64,000 nt of DNA from Acinetobacter sp. Marseille-Q1618 (GCF_902809855.1 NZ_CADDWJ010000003.1:186001-250000); one strand, 5' to 3'; shown: positions 27,252-36,230, counted from the stretch's first letter. A program made the numbers and translations. Notes: generated from the letters alone by a model not told the origin.

Positions 27252-27641
27252 ATGACTACACTACTTAAACGAACACAGCGAGATTATAGTCTTGCCTTTA
27301 AATTGTCAGTTGTTGACCAAGTTGAAAAAGGCGAATTGACCTATAAGCAAGCACAGGATAAATATGGTATTCAAGGTTGCTCTACCGTTTTGGTTTGGCT
27401 TCGTAAGCATGGTAATTTAGATTGGAGTAAAGGAACACCTCCTTACCATTTAGGTCAAACTACTATGTCTGATACACCACTTACGCCAGAGCAACGGATT
27501 AAGGAGCTTGAACAACAACTACGTGATACTCAACAGAAAGCTGAATTCTTTGAAGCGGTTGTTGATGTCTTAAAAAGAGATTACGGAGTTAGTATTGTAA
27601 AAAAGCCACGAAGCAAGCCATCAAGGAAAAGAAAGAGTTAG
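27252..27641 (+). CDS. Transposase OrfA of the insertion sequence
   Basis: A 129-residue protein with an N-terminal helix-turn-helix of the IS3 OrfA type (YSLAFKLSVVDQVEKGELTY, then AQDKYGIQG and VLVWLRKHG), followed by a leucine-zipper-like coiled coil (RIKELEQQLRDTQQKAEFFE). GGAGAGTG precedes ATG 27252; an in-frame ATG at 27240 overlaps this site. OrfA binds the terminal repeats. Near its end the heptamer A-AAA-AAG (27599-27605) lies in the right phase for -1 programmed frameshifting into orfB. Confidence 0.9.
   Translation: MTTLLKRTQRDYSLAFKLSVVDQVEKGELTYKQAQDKYGIQGCSTVLVWLRKHGNLDWSKGTPPYHLGQTTMSDTPLTPEQRIKELEQQLRDTQQKAEFFEAVVDVLKRDYGVSIVKKPRSKPSRKRKS
27599..27605 (+). promoter_or_regulatory. 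Programmed -1 frameshift heptamer A AAA AAG
   Basis: Six A then G. In the orfA frame it reads GTA AAA AAG; slipping back one base leads into A-T-K-Q-A-I-K-E-K-K-E-L-G-I-S, the normal start of IS3-type OrfB. This is the standard way these elements make the OrfAB transposase. Confidence 0.8.
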
Positions 27642-28473
27642 GCATAAGTATTGTGCAATGTTGCCGTTATCTTGGCATAACTCGACAAGCCTATTACCAA
27701 CAATGCCAACGAGATGTCTTGTGAGGTCTAAACAAGATCAAATCATCTTAGAGCAAGTCAAAATGCAAAGGATGTGCCATCCCCGTATGGGTACAAGAAA
27801 GTTGCAATATCTATTGAATCAGACCAGCCTTACTCACATTGGTCGTGATTATTTATTTGATTTACTTCGGCTTAATCACTTATTGGTAAAACCTAAACGA
27901 GCTTATCACAAGACAACTCATAGCCATCATCGCTTTCGTTGTCATCCTAACCGTTTAAAGGCAGGGAATGATCAAGTGATCGTAAAGAGACCTGAACAGT
28001 TATGGGTTGCAGACATCACTTATTTACCAACTAAAACAGGTGAAGCATATTTAAGTTTATTCACAGATGCATGTTCAAGAAAAATAGTGGGCTATCATGT
28101 TCATAATGATCTAAAAACTGATTCAGTGATACAGGCATATAAGAAAGCCTTGAAGCAACGTAAATCACAAGATGTTGTACTGACTCACCACTCGGATAGG
28201 GGGATTCAATATTGTGCTGAGAAATATCAATTCATGCATAAAAAGCATGGAGTGCAGTGTTCAATGACAGATGGATATGACTGTTACCAGAATGCTTTAG
28301 CTGAACGAATCAATGGTATTTTAAAAAATGAATATTTACTGCACAAACCTACTGATATTGAAGAAGCAATCAAAATGGTTGCTGAGTCTGTGGACATTTA
28401 CAATACAAAGCGACCTCACTTTGCCTTAGAATATAAAACGCCCAATGAGGTTCATCAGGCGTTTTATAGTTGA
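27602..28473 (+). pseudogene. Transposase OrfB, disrupted by a second frameshift
   Basis: The frame entered from the slippery site encodes KELGISIVQCCRYLGITRQAY and then YQQCQRDVL and stops at TGA 27722-27724. The rest of the transposase (KQDQIILEQVKMQRMCHPRMG onward) is in another frame, running to 28473. It holds the rve-type DDE core: VADITYL (first Asp), HHSDRGIQY (second Asp) and NALAERING (catalytic Glu). An apparent ORF from ATG 27658 exists, but its first 20 residues are out-of-frame translation. One base lost near 27715-27725 explains the break. Full-length OrfAB therefore cannot be made by one normal frameshift. Confidence 0.82.
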
Positions 28474-28476
28474 AAT

Positions 28477-28504
28477 AAGTGTCAACTTATTTCAGGACTA
28501 GACA
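28477..28504. repeat. Right terminal inverted repeat of the insertion sequence
   Basis: AAGTGTCAAC at the inner side and GGACTAGACA at the outer side; the inverse complement matches the left repeat. TTC follows directly as target duplication. Confidence 0.85.
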
Positions 28505-28516
28505 TTCATAGAAAAT

Positions 28517-30802
28517 TTACCGCGGCGTGATACCAAAATTACTGCGGATCGTTCCACCAGTCATGACTATTTGCCCTAATGGCTGCGGTGGAGGTAAAGC
28601 TGCCATTGTTGAACCTGTAGCATTAACTTTTGGATATAAATTCACATCTGCTCGCAATACATTATTAGCATTCTTACTTGGATTGACTGTAACATTATTT
28701 GTTAAAGAAATTGTTTTTGCATCCATATTAACTGTACTATTTAAATGCAAATCTCCCGATAAACCATCAATACCTAATTGTGATGGAGAGTCATACGGAC
28801 CACTCCCTGGTTTATCACTAATACGCAGATAGTTATTTGGAACAGTACCCGTATTTCCAGAATTCAGCGCTACAGTACCATAAATATTTAAACCATTTCC
28901 TGAGTTAGGAACTATGACTAAACTAGCATTACCATCAATGCGTGCCGCTATTCCAAATAAAACATCGTTATAAGTACTAAAGTTATTACCAGAAACAAAA
29001 CAATTTGCTGTACAGTTATCGGAAACTATACGTGAGCCAGGCAACTGACCAATTGCCACTTCAGCATCTAAAGCTGCCACCAATTTTGGTACACTCAACC
29101 ATAAACCAGTATCAAGTAAATTCACCGTCCCTGTTAAATTTGCAAGTAAATTAATATTTCTTAATCCGGCATAGTAGTTTACTGCTTCACCACTTTTAGA
29201 ACTATTTGCACCATCAATCAGCATAATAGAGGTTGTTTTTGAACCAGTACTGTCACGACCTTCTGTACTCATTGAAAGACCAAAACCAAGACCTTGTCTA
29301 TCATTTGGGTCTTTCTTACCATAAAGTCCGATATTACTATTTAAATTATAAATTGGTAATCCTAAGCCCCAAGTTCCAACATTACTTTTTTCTGAGTTGG
29401 TCACGCTATTATCCGCAACAAATGCCCCTTGACGAGCAACTGCTTGGAAATCCATGCCACGAATTGCAACGAGCAATGTATTAGCAGGTGTAGCACTAGA
29501 TGAAGAATTCAATACTGTTTTTAAAGTTGAGTCCGAAAAACTTCCACTATAAACTTTATTTAAGACTGCACTTAATGGAAAGTTAACAGTATTGGTTTGG
29601 ACCGCATTGATATAAACATCACCAAAATTGATATATGCCAAATCAGAATTCAATGTTGAATTACCATCTTTACGAATCTGTAATGGCGTTAAATTTCCAA
29701 AACGAATTGCATAAGCATTCTTACCAGATAATCCCAAGTCGAAATAAGTTTGTGGATCATTGACAAAGTCGGTTTTCATTTGCATATGCAAACCACCTTT
29801 GCCTGCTAGATTTCCAGTTCCTGTATTGGTAGCACCAGAAGTTGCTGACCCTAAATCACTTGGTTGTGTACCATTTACCTTGATATAAGCATTTTTTAAT
29901 ATACCAGAAGCACCCAAACGCCCAAAACTTAAAATATCCAAATCCGACCCAGTAGCTTTATATTCGGTGTACTCTGAACCTACACCTTGTTTATAACGTA
30001 AATCAACATTTAAACCAGGTTGTTTTTTTCCAGAGAAATCAGGATCATCAACATCAGCCAGTACAACTGAATTTGTACTGGATGTTTCACCTTTTTTATT
30101 GGTTGATAATACTAGACCATCCGTAGGGTCTAAATATAAATATCCATTTCCAGAAAAGTTAAAATTAAAGTCCTTTAATATAAGCTGATTAAATACAGGC
30201 TGACCAGTAGAAGCATTTTTACCGTTATTTAATGTATAAAAAATATTAGAATTTTTTAAACCAAAACCTAATGATGCAGGGCTACCTGCATTAAACAGAC
30301 CACTTTGTGTTTCTAGTGAAAAAGTCAAATCTTTACGATTCTGAAAAGTTAAAGCACCTAATGATGGACTATTATTACAATCCGCCCCTCTACTCCCCCC
30401 AGCCGCATTTGAGCAAACAGATATGTTAGCAATATTCATGGTTGCTGGTCCTAACACAGCATTCAACAGCAGTCCATTAGATGCAGCAGCAGTTGCACCT
30501 GGTTTTCCACCAACATCGGCTGTAAATTTTGCACTTAGCCCACTAGCACCATCATAAGGAGTAGTTTTTATACCTTGCATACTTAGATTCAGCACATCAT
30601 CTGTACCTGCAGATGTTTGAGTACTATCTTTCCAGTTCACTTGACCAACATCAACTTGATCTGCTTCGATTTGTAAACTAATACCGTCTTGACCTGAAAT
30701 TTGACTGAGAGAGCTATCTTCCAACTCTTGTAATGCAAAGCTCTGCTGAACACATAAAATACTCAATGTTAAAATATTCAACTGTATTATTCTTTTTCTC
30801 AT
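28517..30802 (-). CDS. Large secreted protein, DEELS-GQ-like family (761 aa)
   Basis: The start is ATG 30802 (a GTG codon directly before it is also in frame), with AGGTAGGG about eight bases upstream. A signal peptide of about 24 residues ends in SFA, then LEDSSLSQISGQDGISLQIE, the same motif layout as its neighbours (acidic, LS, GQ). The long mature region is rich in Gly, Asn, Ser, Thr and Asp with many short beta-like strands (SLGFGLKNSNIFYTL, GLGFGLSMSTEGRDS) and one Cys-rich patch near residue 130. It ends GTIRSNFGITPR without the Cys tail of the shorter paralogues. It is probably surface or outer-membrane located. It may correspond to the Acinetobacter Fil/DUF6160 group (recalled, unverified). 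Confidence 0.75.
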   Translation of the reverse strand: MRKRIIQLNILTLSILCVQQSFALQELEDSSLSQISGQDGISLQIEADQVDVGQVNWKDSTQTSAGTDDVLNLSMQGIKTTPYDGASGLSAKFTADVGGKPGATAAASNGLLLNAVLGPATMNIANISVCSNAAGGSRGADCNNSPSLGALTFQNRKDLTFSLETQSGLFNAGSPASLGFGLKNSNIFYTLNNGKNASTGQPVFNQLILKDFNFNFSGNGYLYLDPTDGLVLSTNKKGETSSTNSVVLADVDDPDFSGKKQPGLNVDLRYKQGVGSEYTEYKATGSDLDILSFGRLGASGILKNAYIKVNGTQPSDLGSATSGATNTGTGNLAGKGGLHMQMKTDFVNDPQTYFDLGLSGKNAYAIRFGNLTPLQIRKDGNSTLNSDLAYINFGDVYINAVQTNTVNFPLSAVLNKVYSGSFSDSTLKTVLNSSSSATPANTLLVAIRGMDFQAVARQGAFVADNSVTNSEKSNVGTWGLGLPIYNLNSNIGLYGKKDPNDRQGLGFGLSMSTEGRDSTGSKTTSIMLIDGANSSKSGEAVNYYAGLRNINLLANLTGTVNLLDTGLWLSVPKLVAALDAEVAIGQLPGSRIVSDNCTANCFVSGNNFSTYNDVLFGIAARIDGNASLVIVPNSGNGLNIYGTVALNSGNTGTVPNNYLRISDKPGSGPYDSPSQLGIDGLSGDLHLNSTVNMDAKTISLTNNVTVNPSKNANNVLRADVNLYPKVNATGSTMAALPPPQPLGQIVMTGGTIRSNFGITPR

Positions 30803-30853
30803 CACTCATCCCTACCTGTGACATTTATATATTTGATAAAATGTTGATAAACG

Positions 30854-31498
30854 CTAGCAGCGTGATCCACCAGAACCATTACAACCAAATACTTTTAACG
30901 TTCCTGCAAGTGCAAGGTTTCCGTGTACATTTAAACCAGTAAAACCCTTTTCTTTACCTGCATCAAATGCAGAAGTAAAAGCACTAGACACACTTGGATA
31001 ATTACTTATATTTAAATAACCTTTATTTGCAGCACTAGCAGGATTCGTAGGTGTCGCACCTGAATCTTTCTCAATTTGTAATGCAGCATAACCGAAGTTA
31101 CGAATTTTTAGTGGTTGTAAATAATTACCTTGATCATCTACACCAAAACGTAATTGTAAAGCTGTTTTAGTTCCATTTGCGATACTCACCCCATCTAGTT
31201 GAAATTTTTCTAGCTGCAACGTACCTTGTAATTGCTTAAACACCAACCAATACATATTTCCATTCGCATCTTTGCGGTTGCTGGGTGAAATCGCCAAACG
31301 ACAATAAACCGCATCAGTACATTCATATTCATTAGATAGTGAACCATTTGTTGTTGCCTTATGGTTTAAAGACAATGTCCAGTTTAAATCAGCACCACCT
31401 TGACCATTAATCTCACCCAACTGCTCATTATTCAAACCCACTAAACCTGCATGAACCGAAGATGCCAAAAGCAATAAAGAACCCAATATCATTTTCAT
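30854..31498 (-). CDS. Secreted protein of the same cluster (214 aa)
   Basis: I choose ATG 31498, which has AGGAGCTT upstream; an in-frame start at 31555 would overlap the previous gene. Signal peptide MKMILGSLLLLASSVHA, then GLVGLNNEQLGEINGQGGADLNW, a diverged form of the shared motif (N-E-Q-L...GQ). Two Cys lie at about residues 60-70 and the protein ends VFGCNGSGGSRC, so the last Cys position is shared with the paralogues. Short length suggests an accessory or pilin-like subunit, but no pilin signature is visible. It starts 11 bases after the upstream gene stop, so both are surely one transcript. Confidence 0.75.
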   Translation of the reverse strand: MKMILGSLLLLASSVHAGLVGLNNEQLGEINGQGGADLNWTLSLNHKATTNGSLSNEYECTDAVYCRLAISPSNRKDANGNMYWLVFKQLQGTLQLEKFQLDGVSIANGTKTALQLRFGVDDQGNYLQPLKIRNFGYAALQIEKDSGATPTNPASAANKGYLNISNYPSVSSAFTSAFDAGKEKGFTGLNVHGNLALAGTLKVFGCNGSGGSRC

Positions 31499-31508
31499 AT
31501 TTAAGCTC

Positions 31509-32906
31509 CTATAAACCTGTCGTTGAAATTTTAAAATGCTGAATAAGTAAACCATCTATAGCAGCAGAACCTAAATTTACCTCAGATGTACCATTTTTCA
31601 TTACAATGCCTGTAGCACTGGCACTTTTATCTGCAATCAACGACTTATTATCTGCTGAAAAACCAACTTTACCAATCGCAATACTACTGTGAGTAGCACT
31701 TGAACCTTGATATGCAATATTATTAATGCTTGTTGTATCAGAACCACAGTAACGCACATTACAGGTAGAACCTTTATAACTGGTATCCGCTCCCGAATAA
31801 TCCGTATAAATATTCTTATAAACATTTGGCTGATTTGGGATACGAGTCACTTCAAGACTTAAGTTCTGCCCATCTGTCGTATCAATAATTAAAGGCTGAT
31901 AAATACTTCCTAAAACCAAGTTAATGTTTGGACTATAAATATAAAGACCTTCTTTATCACGAAATTGTGCTGCACTCGTACCACTAATAGCTGGTGTCGT
32001 TAAATCCTTAACTGTACCCGTAGTTTCCTGGGTACTAATTCTTAAGACTTTATCGTCATTATTACCACCAAGATCTGATAGATAATGGGTATTCAGTCGA
32101 AGCAATAAACCCAAGCCCAAAGTCTTATTATAACTGGTAGACATCCCACCTGTAGAGCTTGTAGCCCCACCTAAAGTTTGAAAAACTCTTAATTTTGAGC
32201 CATCTAGATATAAACCGTTTGCAATCATTTGAAAACGTAATTTTTCATCCAAGCCTGCCAATGTAGATGGCGCACCCGTTAAAAAATTTAAAGCAGGAGA
32301 AGCAACTGTTTGGTTACGAGCAAATAAATCTCCCCATAAACCCAATTTCATTGTGTCATATCTTAGCGGTTGTGATTGGGTTGCTAAAGGCGCTTCTAAT
32401 TGTAAATAGCTCAAATTATTAGTTGTCGATACACCAGCAAAATCTGGTACTGTTGCAGTTGCAACATTCAATATCCACGGATTATTTTCACTCCCCAAAT
32501 TCACGCCGCTTTTTGTGGCATCTCTTGGATCAGCCGCATTATTAAACCGTGAATTCGCATCCAAATCTGCTTGCGATAGTGCTAAACCATATATAAAAAT
32601 ATCGGCTTTTTTCGCACCTGCACTGGCAGCAACAGGTGTTAAAGGACCCACAGGGATAATACGAATCAAGCCAGTATCTTTAGCACGATCTCCCCATGAT
32701 GCTTTAGGGTCAGCAACGCTATCTTCAGCTTTTTGAAAAACCATCTTGAAATTTTCTGGTAAAAAAGCAATACCCTCACCCGTAGACTCACTTAAGTTTT
32801 CATCCGTTAATGCTTCTAAGGCAAAACACGTTTGTGACAAACTAAGTCCTAGCAGTGAAGCCAGTGCCGTTTTTTTAAACTTTACCGTATAACCGAGCTT
32901 AGTCAT
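31509..32906 (-). CDS. Secreted protein of the same cluster, first gene (465 aa)
   Basis: I choose ATG 32906, preceded by AAGGTC; an in-frame GTG or ATG at 32942 would add 12 residues before the signal. The signal peptide is long (about 29 residues, ending TCFA) and is followed by LEALTDENLSESTGEGIAF, a variant of the shared motif. The mature part is rich in Asn, Gly, Ser, Thr and Leu with beta-type alternation. No Cys tail: it ends LIQHFKISTTGL. As the first gene it probably follows the cluster promoter, within 32907-33210. Function unknown. Confidence 0.75.
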   Translation of the reverse strand: MTKLGYTVKFKKTALASLLGLSLSQTCFALEALTDENLSESTGEGIAFLPENFKMVFQKAEDSVADPKASWGDRAKDTGLIRIIPVGPLTPVAASAGAKKADIFIYGLALSQADLDANSRFNNAADPRDATKSGVNLGSENNPWILNVATATVPDFAGVSTTNNLSYLQLEAPLATQSQPLRYDTMKLGLWGDLFARNQTVASPALNFLTGAPSTLAGLDEKLRFQMIANGLYLDGSKLRVFQTLGGATSSTGGMSTSYNKTLGLGLLLRLNTHYLSDLGGNNDDKVLRISTQETTGTVKDLTTPAISGTSAAQFRDKEGLYIYSPNINLVLGSIYQPLIIDTTDGQNLSLEVTRIPNQPNVYKNIYTDYSGADTSYKGSTCNVRYCGSDTTSINNIAYQGSSATHSSIAIGKVGFSADNKSLIADKSASATGIVMKNGTSEVNLGSAAIDGLLIQHFKISTTGL

Positions 32907-33210
32907 CTTTGACCTTCCTATGTATACGATGCTCCGCACCATATTTTATTTTTCTAAAACTGCATATTTTTGGACAAATGAACATTCATAACTCTTGTCC
33001 AAATACGGCAAAAATCCAAATTTGCCAACCTATTCTCATTTTCTATTATGCTTAAAATTTTATCAAATGCAAAAAAAATACCGTGTGTTTAATGTATTTC
33101 CGATAAAATGCTGCTGATATATATTTTTTTATTATAAAAATGAATAGCTTATTTTTTAGGAAAAATTGTTTCAAAATTCTTAAAATTGTTTTCAATAATT
33201 TAAAATAAAA
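32907..33210. other. Upstream region of the secreted-protein cluster
   Basis: About 300 very AT-rich bases between the cluster and the dcd terminator. I see no gene. TTTCCGATAAA at 33097-33107 is also found at 26540-26550 upstream of the 470-residue paralogue, in the same orientation, and could be a shared control element. Confidence 0.4.
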
Positions 33211-33231
33211 AAGCGAGTAATTCACTCGCTT
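33211..33231 (-). terminator. Terminator after dcd
   Basis: AAGCGAGT and ACTCGCTT pair around a 5-base loop, followed by a U tract on the minus strand. Confidence 0.85.
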
Positions 33232-33255
33232 ATCTTTAGTACCACATTGAATAGT

Positions 33256-33825
33256 TTAGGCTTTTGGCAAAGTAACACCTGTTTGCCCTTGGTATTTACC
33301 ACCACGATCTTTATATGAAGTTTCACATACTTCATCAGATTCAAAAAATAGCATTTGTGCAACACCTTCACCTGCATAGATCCGTGCAGGTAAATTCGTG
33401 GTATTTGAAAACTCAAGGGTGACATGCCCTTCCCACTCAGGTTCTAAAGGAGTGACATTTACAATAATACCGCAACGTGCATAGGTAGATTTGCCCAAAC
33501 ATACCGTCAACACATTTCGAGGAATTCGGAAATATTCAACTGTACGTGCTAAAGCAAATGAGTTCGGCGGAATAATACAAACGTCAGACTCAATATCAAT
33601 GAAGCTTTTTTCATCAAAGTTTTTAGGATCCACAATCGCAGAATGCACATTGGTAAATACTTTAAACTCACGTGCGCAACGAACATCATAACCGTAGCTA
33701 GACACACCGTAAGAAATCAGCTTTTCACCATTTTCATCATAACGAACTTGGTTTTCAGCATACGGTTCGATCATGCCGTGTTTTTCGCTCATTTCACGAA
33801 TCCAGCGATCAGACTTAATTGCCAT
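33256..33825 (-). CDS. dcd: dCTP deaminase
   Basis: Dcd deaminates dCTP to dUTP in the first step of dTTP synthesis. The 189-residue protein fits the E. coli-type homotrimeric enzyme in length and sequence: [12 protein letters not shown] at the N terminus, SSYGYDVRC, a [17 protein letters not shown] segment, [10 protein letters not shown] and the catalytic stretch [16 protein letters not shown]. It ends [12 protein letters not shown], typical of the family's C-terminal lid. It is followed by a terminator and preceded by 113 bases up to a LysE gene on the same strand. Confidence 0.96.
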   Translation of the reverse strand: MAIKSDRWIREMSEKHGMIEPYAENQVRYDENGEKLISYGVSSYGYDVRCAREFKVFTNVHSAIVDPKNFDEKSFIDIESDVCIIPPNSFALARTVEYFRIPRNVLTVCLGKSTYARCGIIVNVTPLEPEWEGHVTLEFSNTTNLPARIYAGEGVAQMLFFESDEVCETSYKDRGGKYQGQTGVTLPKA

Positions 33826-33938
33826 GTATTTTTCCCAAAATGCTTAACTCAATAACTGAGCGTACTTTAACTGAAAATGCAATTGATTGAAATGTTAAAG
33901 CAAGTAAAAGTCAGGATTGTGCTCAACCCATCTAACAA

Positions 33939-34532
33939 TTACAAACTCAAAATTGCTGAATAACCAATAGGTACAGAAAAGCCAACCAATATTAAAGATG
34001 CAGTGCGTTGCATATTAAAAGGATTTAGCCAAGAGATTTTATTTGAGCTTAATTTTTTACCCAAAAATATCCAGAAAAATGCAATCGGAATAATCAGAAT
34101 CAAAAAAGTCAGCATATGCGAAATATAAGCTGATAGGTTATGCCATACAAAGCTTGGAAAAATAGCCGAAGCGAAAAGTAATGCTTTAGGATTGAGCAAG
34201 GTTGCGCAAAATAAAGCTTTAGCGCTAATGGTCGCCTGAGTATAATCCTGATGTGGTTGTGCTTTATGCCAAAGTTTAAACGCTAAATAGATAATAAATG
34301 CAGCACTAAATAATTTCAAAATGATCGGAATCATCGGAAATTGTTTCGCTAAACTTCCGATTAAAGCACCCCAAATGGTAATCGAAATAAAATACCCTAA
34401 TGCTTCTGCTGGAATCAGACTCAGCGATTTACGAACACCAACTTGTATGCCCGAAGATGCTAATAATGTATTGGTTGGACCAGGTGTCAGCAAAATCGTA
34501 ACAATGAGTCCGATAAAAAACCATGAAATCAT
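33939..34532 (-). CDS. LysE/RhtB family exporter
   Basis: The 197-residue membrane protein has about six hydrophobic segments and the LysE family start, MISWFFIGLIVTILLTPGPTN, with PGPTN as the typical G-P motif. Proteins of this family export amino acids (Lys, Thr, homoserine, Leu, Cys) or related compounds. The substrate cannot be predicted from sequence here. A second LysE-type gene lies at 45425-46048; the two are clearly diverged. Confidence 0.88.
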   Translation of the reverse strand: MISWFFIGLIVTILLTPGPTNTLLASSGIQVGVRKSLSLIPAEALGYFISITIWGALIGSLAKQFPMIPIILKLFSAAFIIYLAFKLWHKAQPHQDYTQATISAKALFCATLLNPKALLFASAIFPSFVWHNLSAYISHMLTFLILIIPIAFFWIFLGKKLSSNKISWLNPFNMQRTASLILVGFSVPIGYSAILSL

Positions 34533-34854
34533 TAAATGACCTCACTAAATCATTGAGCGCAGATTAAAACAGTTCATTTCAGTTATCAAAAAAATAATTG
34601 TAAAAAGAAATATAACTTTTTGTTATTTAATAAAAATAATATTAACAATCAATCTCTTAAAAAATAAAAAGAAAATTATACTTTCAAGTCATTTAATTGT
34701 AATACTTCAAATAAGCTGTTCATTTTAAATATTTTTTGCACAAAATTATAGAAATTTCATCTTAAAATTTAAGCTATTTTTCAGTAAGTAATGATATTTT
34801 TTAGAGGCTGTGTCATTTGGCGCATTTATTTTGCTATTGTTTTTCTAAGTATTC
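34533..34854. other. Intergenic region between divergent LysE and DUF2062 genes
   Basis: About 320 bases, strongly AT-rich. It must carry both promoters. I find no gene, RNA or repeat there. Confidence 0.4.
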
Positions 34855-35430
34855 ATGCAAAATATCCCTCTAACTTTTAGTCCAAAAATTATGGCAAAGC
34901 AATTTTTTCAAGCATGGCTTCCTTCTCCTGAAAAAGTCAACAACATGAAAATAATGAAGATTTTTGGTCATCACGCCTTAAGTCCACAGCTTTGGTATGT
35001 CAACCGAAAATCTATTTCTAAGGCAATATTCATAGGAACTTTTTGGGGAATATTACCGATTCCATTACATAGTCTATTGATTATTTTAACGATACTTATT
35101 TTTGAAGCGAATTTGCCTGTCGGTTTGCTGATGGCATGGATTATGAATCCTTTCACCATCGTACCGATTTTATTTTTTGCGTTTTGGATTGGTTCTAAAA
35201 TTTATCATGTGCATATGATCAATACTGATATGTTACTCGGTGTTTTCCATCAAATTGTGCATTGGATCGAAAATTTTGGGCATAGTCATATTGATTTTAG
35301 TTTGGCGAAAATTTTAGCAACTGGGCTTATGTTTGAAGCTCTATTTTTTGCGTTTCTATTTTTTATTGCGATGCGTTTATATTGGCGTTGGAGTGTGATA
35401 AAAAAATGGCGTCAGCGTCATTCAAGATGA
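34855..35430 (+). CDS. DUF2062 family membrane protein
   Basis: The 191-residue protein has the DUF2062 layout: a basic N-terminal part, then SISKAIFIGTFWGILPIPLHS, NLPVGLLMAWIMNPFT and two more hydrophobic segments, the last ending in the basic tail RWSVIKKWRQRHSR. The N-P-(L/F)-T motif after the second membrane helix is the family mark. Function unknown. Its 3' end overlaps the convergent gene at 35418 by 13 bases. Confidence 0.88.
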   Translation: MQNIPLTFSPKIMAKQFFQAWLPSPEKVNNMKIMKIFGHHALSPQLWYVNRKSISKAIFIGTFWGILPIPLHSLLIILTILIFEANLPVGLLMAWIMNPFTIVPILFFAFWIGSKIYHVHMINTDMLLGVFHQIVHWIENFGHSHIDFSLAKILATGLMFEALFFAFLFFIAMRLYWRWSVIKKWRQRHSR

Positions 35431-36230
35431 CAACTTTGTTTATCTATCCTCACCTGACTTAATAACTCATTATTTCTTGAAAATAACAACTGATTAAAGA
35501 CCATTCCTGCATCAAAAAAATCACGGGCATAAGTTTGATGACAAAATTTATCTTTAACTGCGGTTTCAATCTGCATATGTATATTGGCTTTTTCTATTTC
35601 GCTAAACGAATAGCGATCTACAAAAACAAATAAATTTATTGCATTATTTTCAGTATTTATTCGCTCTAAAACCACCCCTTGTTGAAGTTGATAAGGCACA
35701 TGCAAAGCCAACGCGAAAGCAGTCATATCTAGCTGATATGGAAAACTTTTTTGAATCGTCTGTGTACATTCTACTGCCTTGTCATAATATTCATTTTGTT
35801 CAATTATTTTATATATTTTTTGCTGATCTTTTTGAATTGTCATATTAAATTTTGTATCAAGAAAACATTTGGAATAAATATAACGATCAGCAGTAATCTT
35901 ATAAGTTTGCTCATTGATTGGAATAATTTTTATATTTGAAAATTTTTCAAAGGCATAATGAACTTTTCTTAACGCTAAAATCTCGTGAATGTTATTTAAA
36001 AATTCATCATGATTTATATTTAAAACGACTTGATTTTCCGCTTGTATCTCATGCATTTTAAGCGACATATTATCTGCATAAAAACGAACGTAATTTTCTG
36101 AGAATTGATTATATTCTGTTTGAAAATGTTCAAAAAAATCTAATATTTCTTTGTCATTATTTAAAGCAAATGTATGTTGCATTCCACTACACAGCATAAG
36201 ACACAGATATATTTTGTTTAATATAGACAT
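35418..36230 (-). CDS. Exported protein, hypothetical (270 aa)
   Basis: A signal peptide of about 22 residues (SILNKIYLCLMLCSGMQHTFA) is followed by a soluble region with many Gln, Asn, Tyr and His and six Cys in the mature part that could form disulphides. I recognise no domain. It is convergent with and slightly overlaps the DUF2062 gene; no terminator lies between them. Probably periplasmic. Confidence 0.65.
   Translation of the reverse strand: MSILNKIYLCLMLCSGMQHTFALNNDKEILDFFEHFQTEYNQFSENYVRFYADNMSLKMHEIQAENQVVLNINHDEFLNNIHEILALRKVHYAFEKFSNIKIIPINEQTYKITADRYIYSKCFLDTKFNMTIQKDQQKIYKIIEQNEYYDKAVECTQTIQKSFPYQLDMTAFALALHVPYQLQQGVVLERINTENNAINLFVFVDRYSFSEIEKANIHMQIETAVKDKFCHQTYARDFFDAGMVFNQLLFSRNNELLSQVRIDKQSCHLE

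Larger units (their letters stand above)
27198..28504 (+). mobile_element. IS3-family insertion sequence, 1307 bp, probably inactive
   Basis: The left end TGTCCCATCCTAAATAAAG and the right end, read inward as TGTCTAGTCCTGAAATAAG, form imperfect terminal inverted repeats of about 28 bases that both run into GTTGACACTT. The element begins TG and ends CA. TTC flanks it on both sides (27195-27197 and 28505-28507), a 3-bp target duplication as IS3-family elements make. Two partly overlapping frames encode OrfA and a DDE transposase OrfB joined by a -1 slippery site. The subgroup cannot be named without a search. Confidence 0.92.

Noticed and set aside
27658-28473. Independent intact OrfB starting with ATG at 27658
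   Set aside because: The first 20 residues do not match a transposase; the matching N-terminal residues are in another frame, so this start is an artefact of a frameshift.
23764-32906. Calling the secreted cluster a chaperone-usher or type IV pilus operon
   Set aside because: No usher, chaperone, prepilin or sortase sequence is seen. The nearby pil genes are only chemotaxis-type and lie beyond proS.
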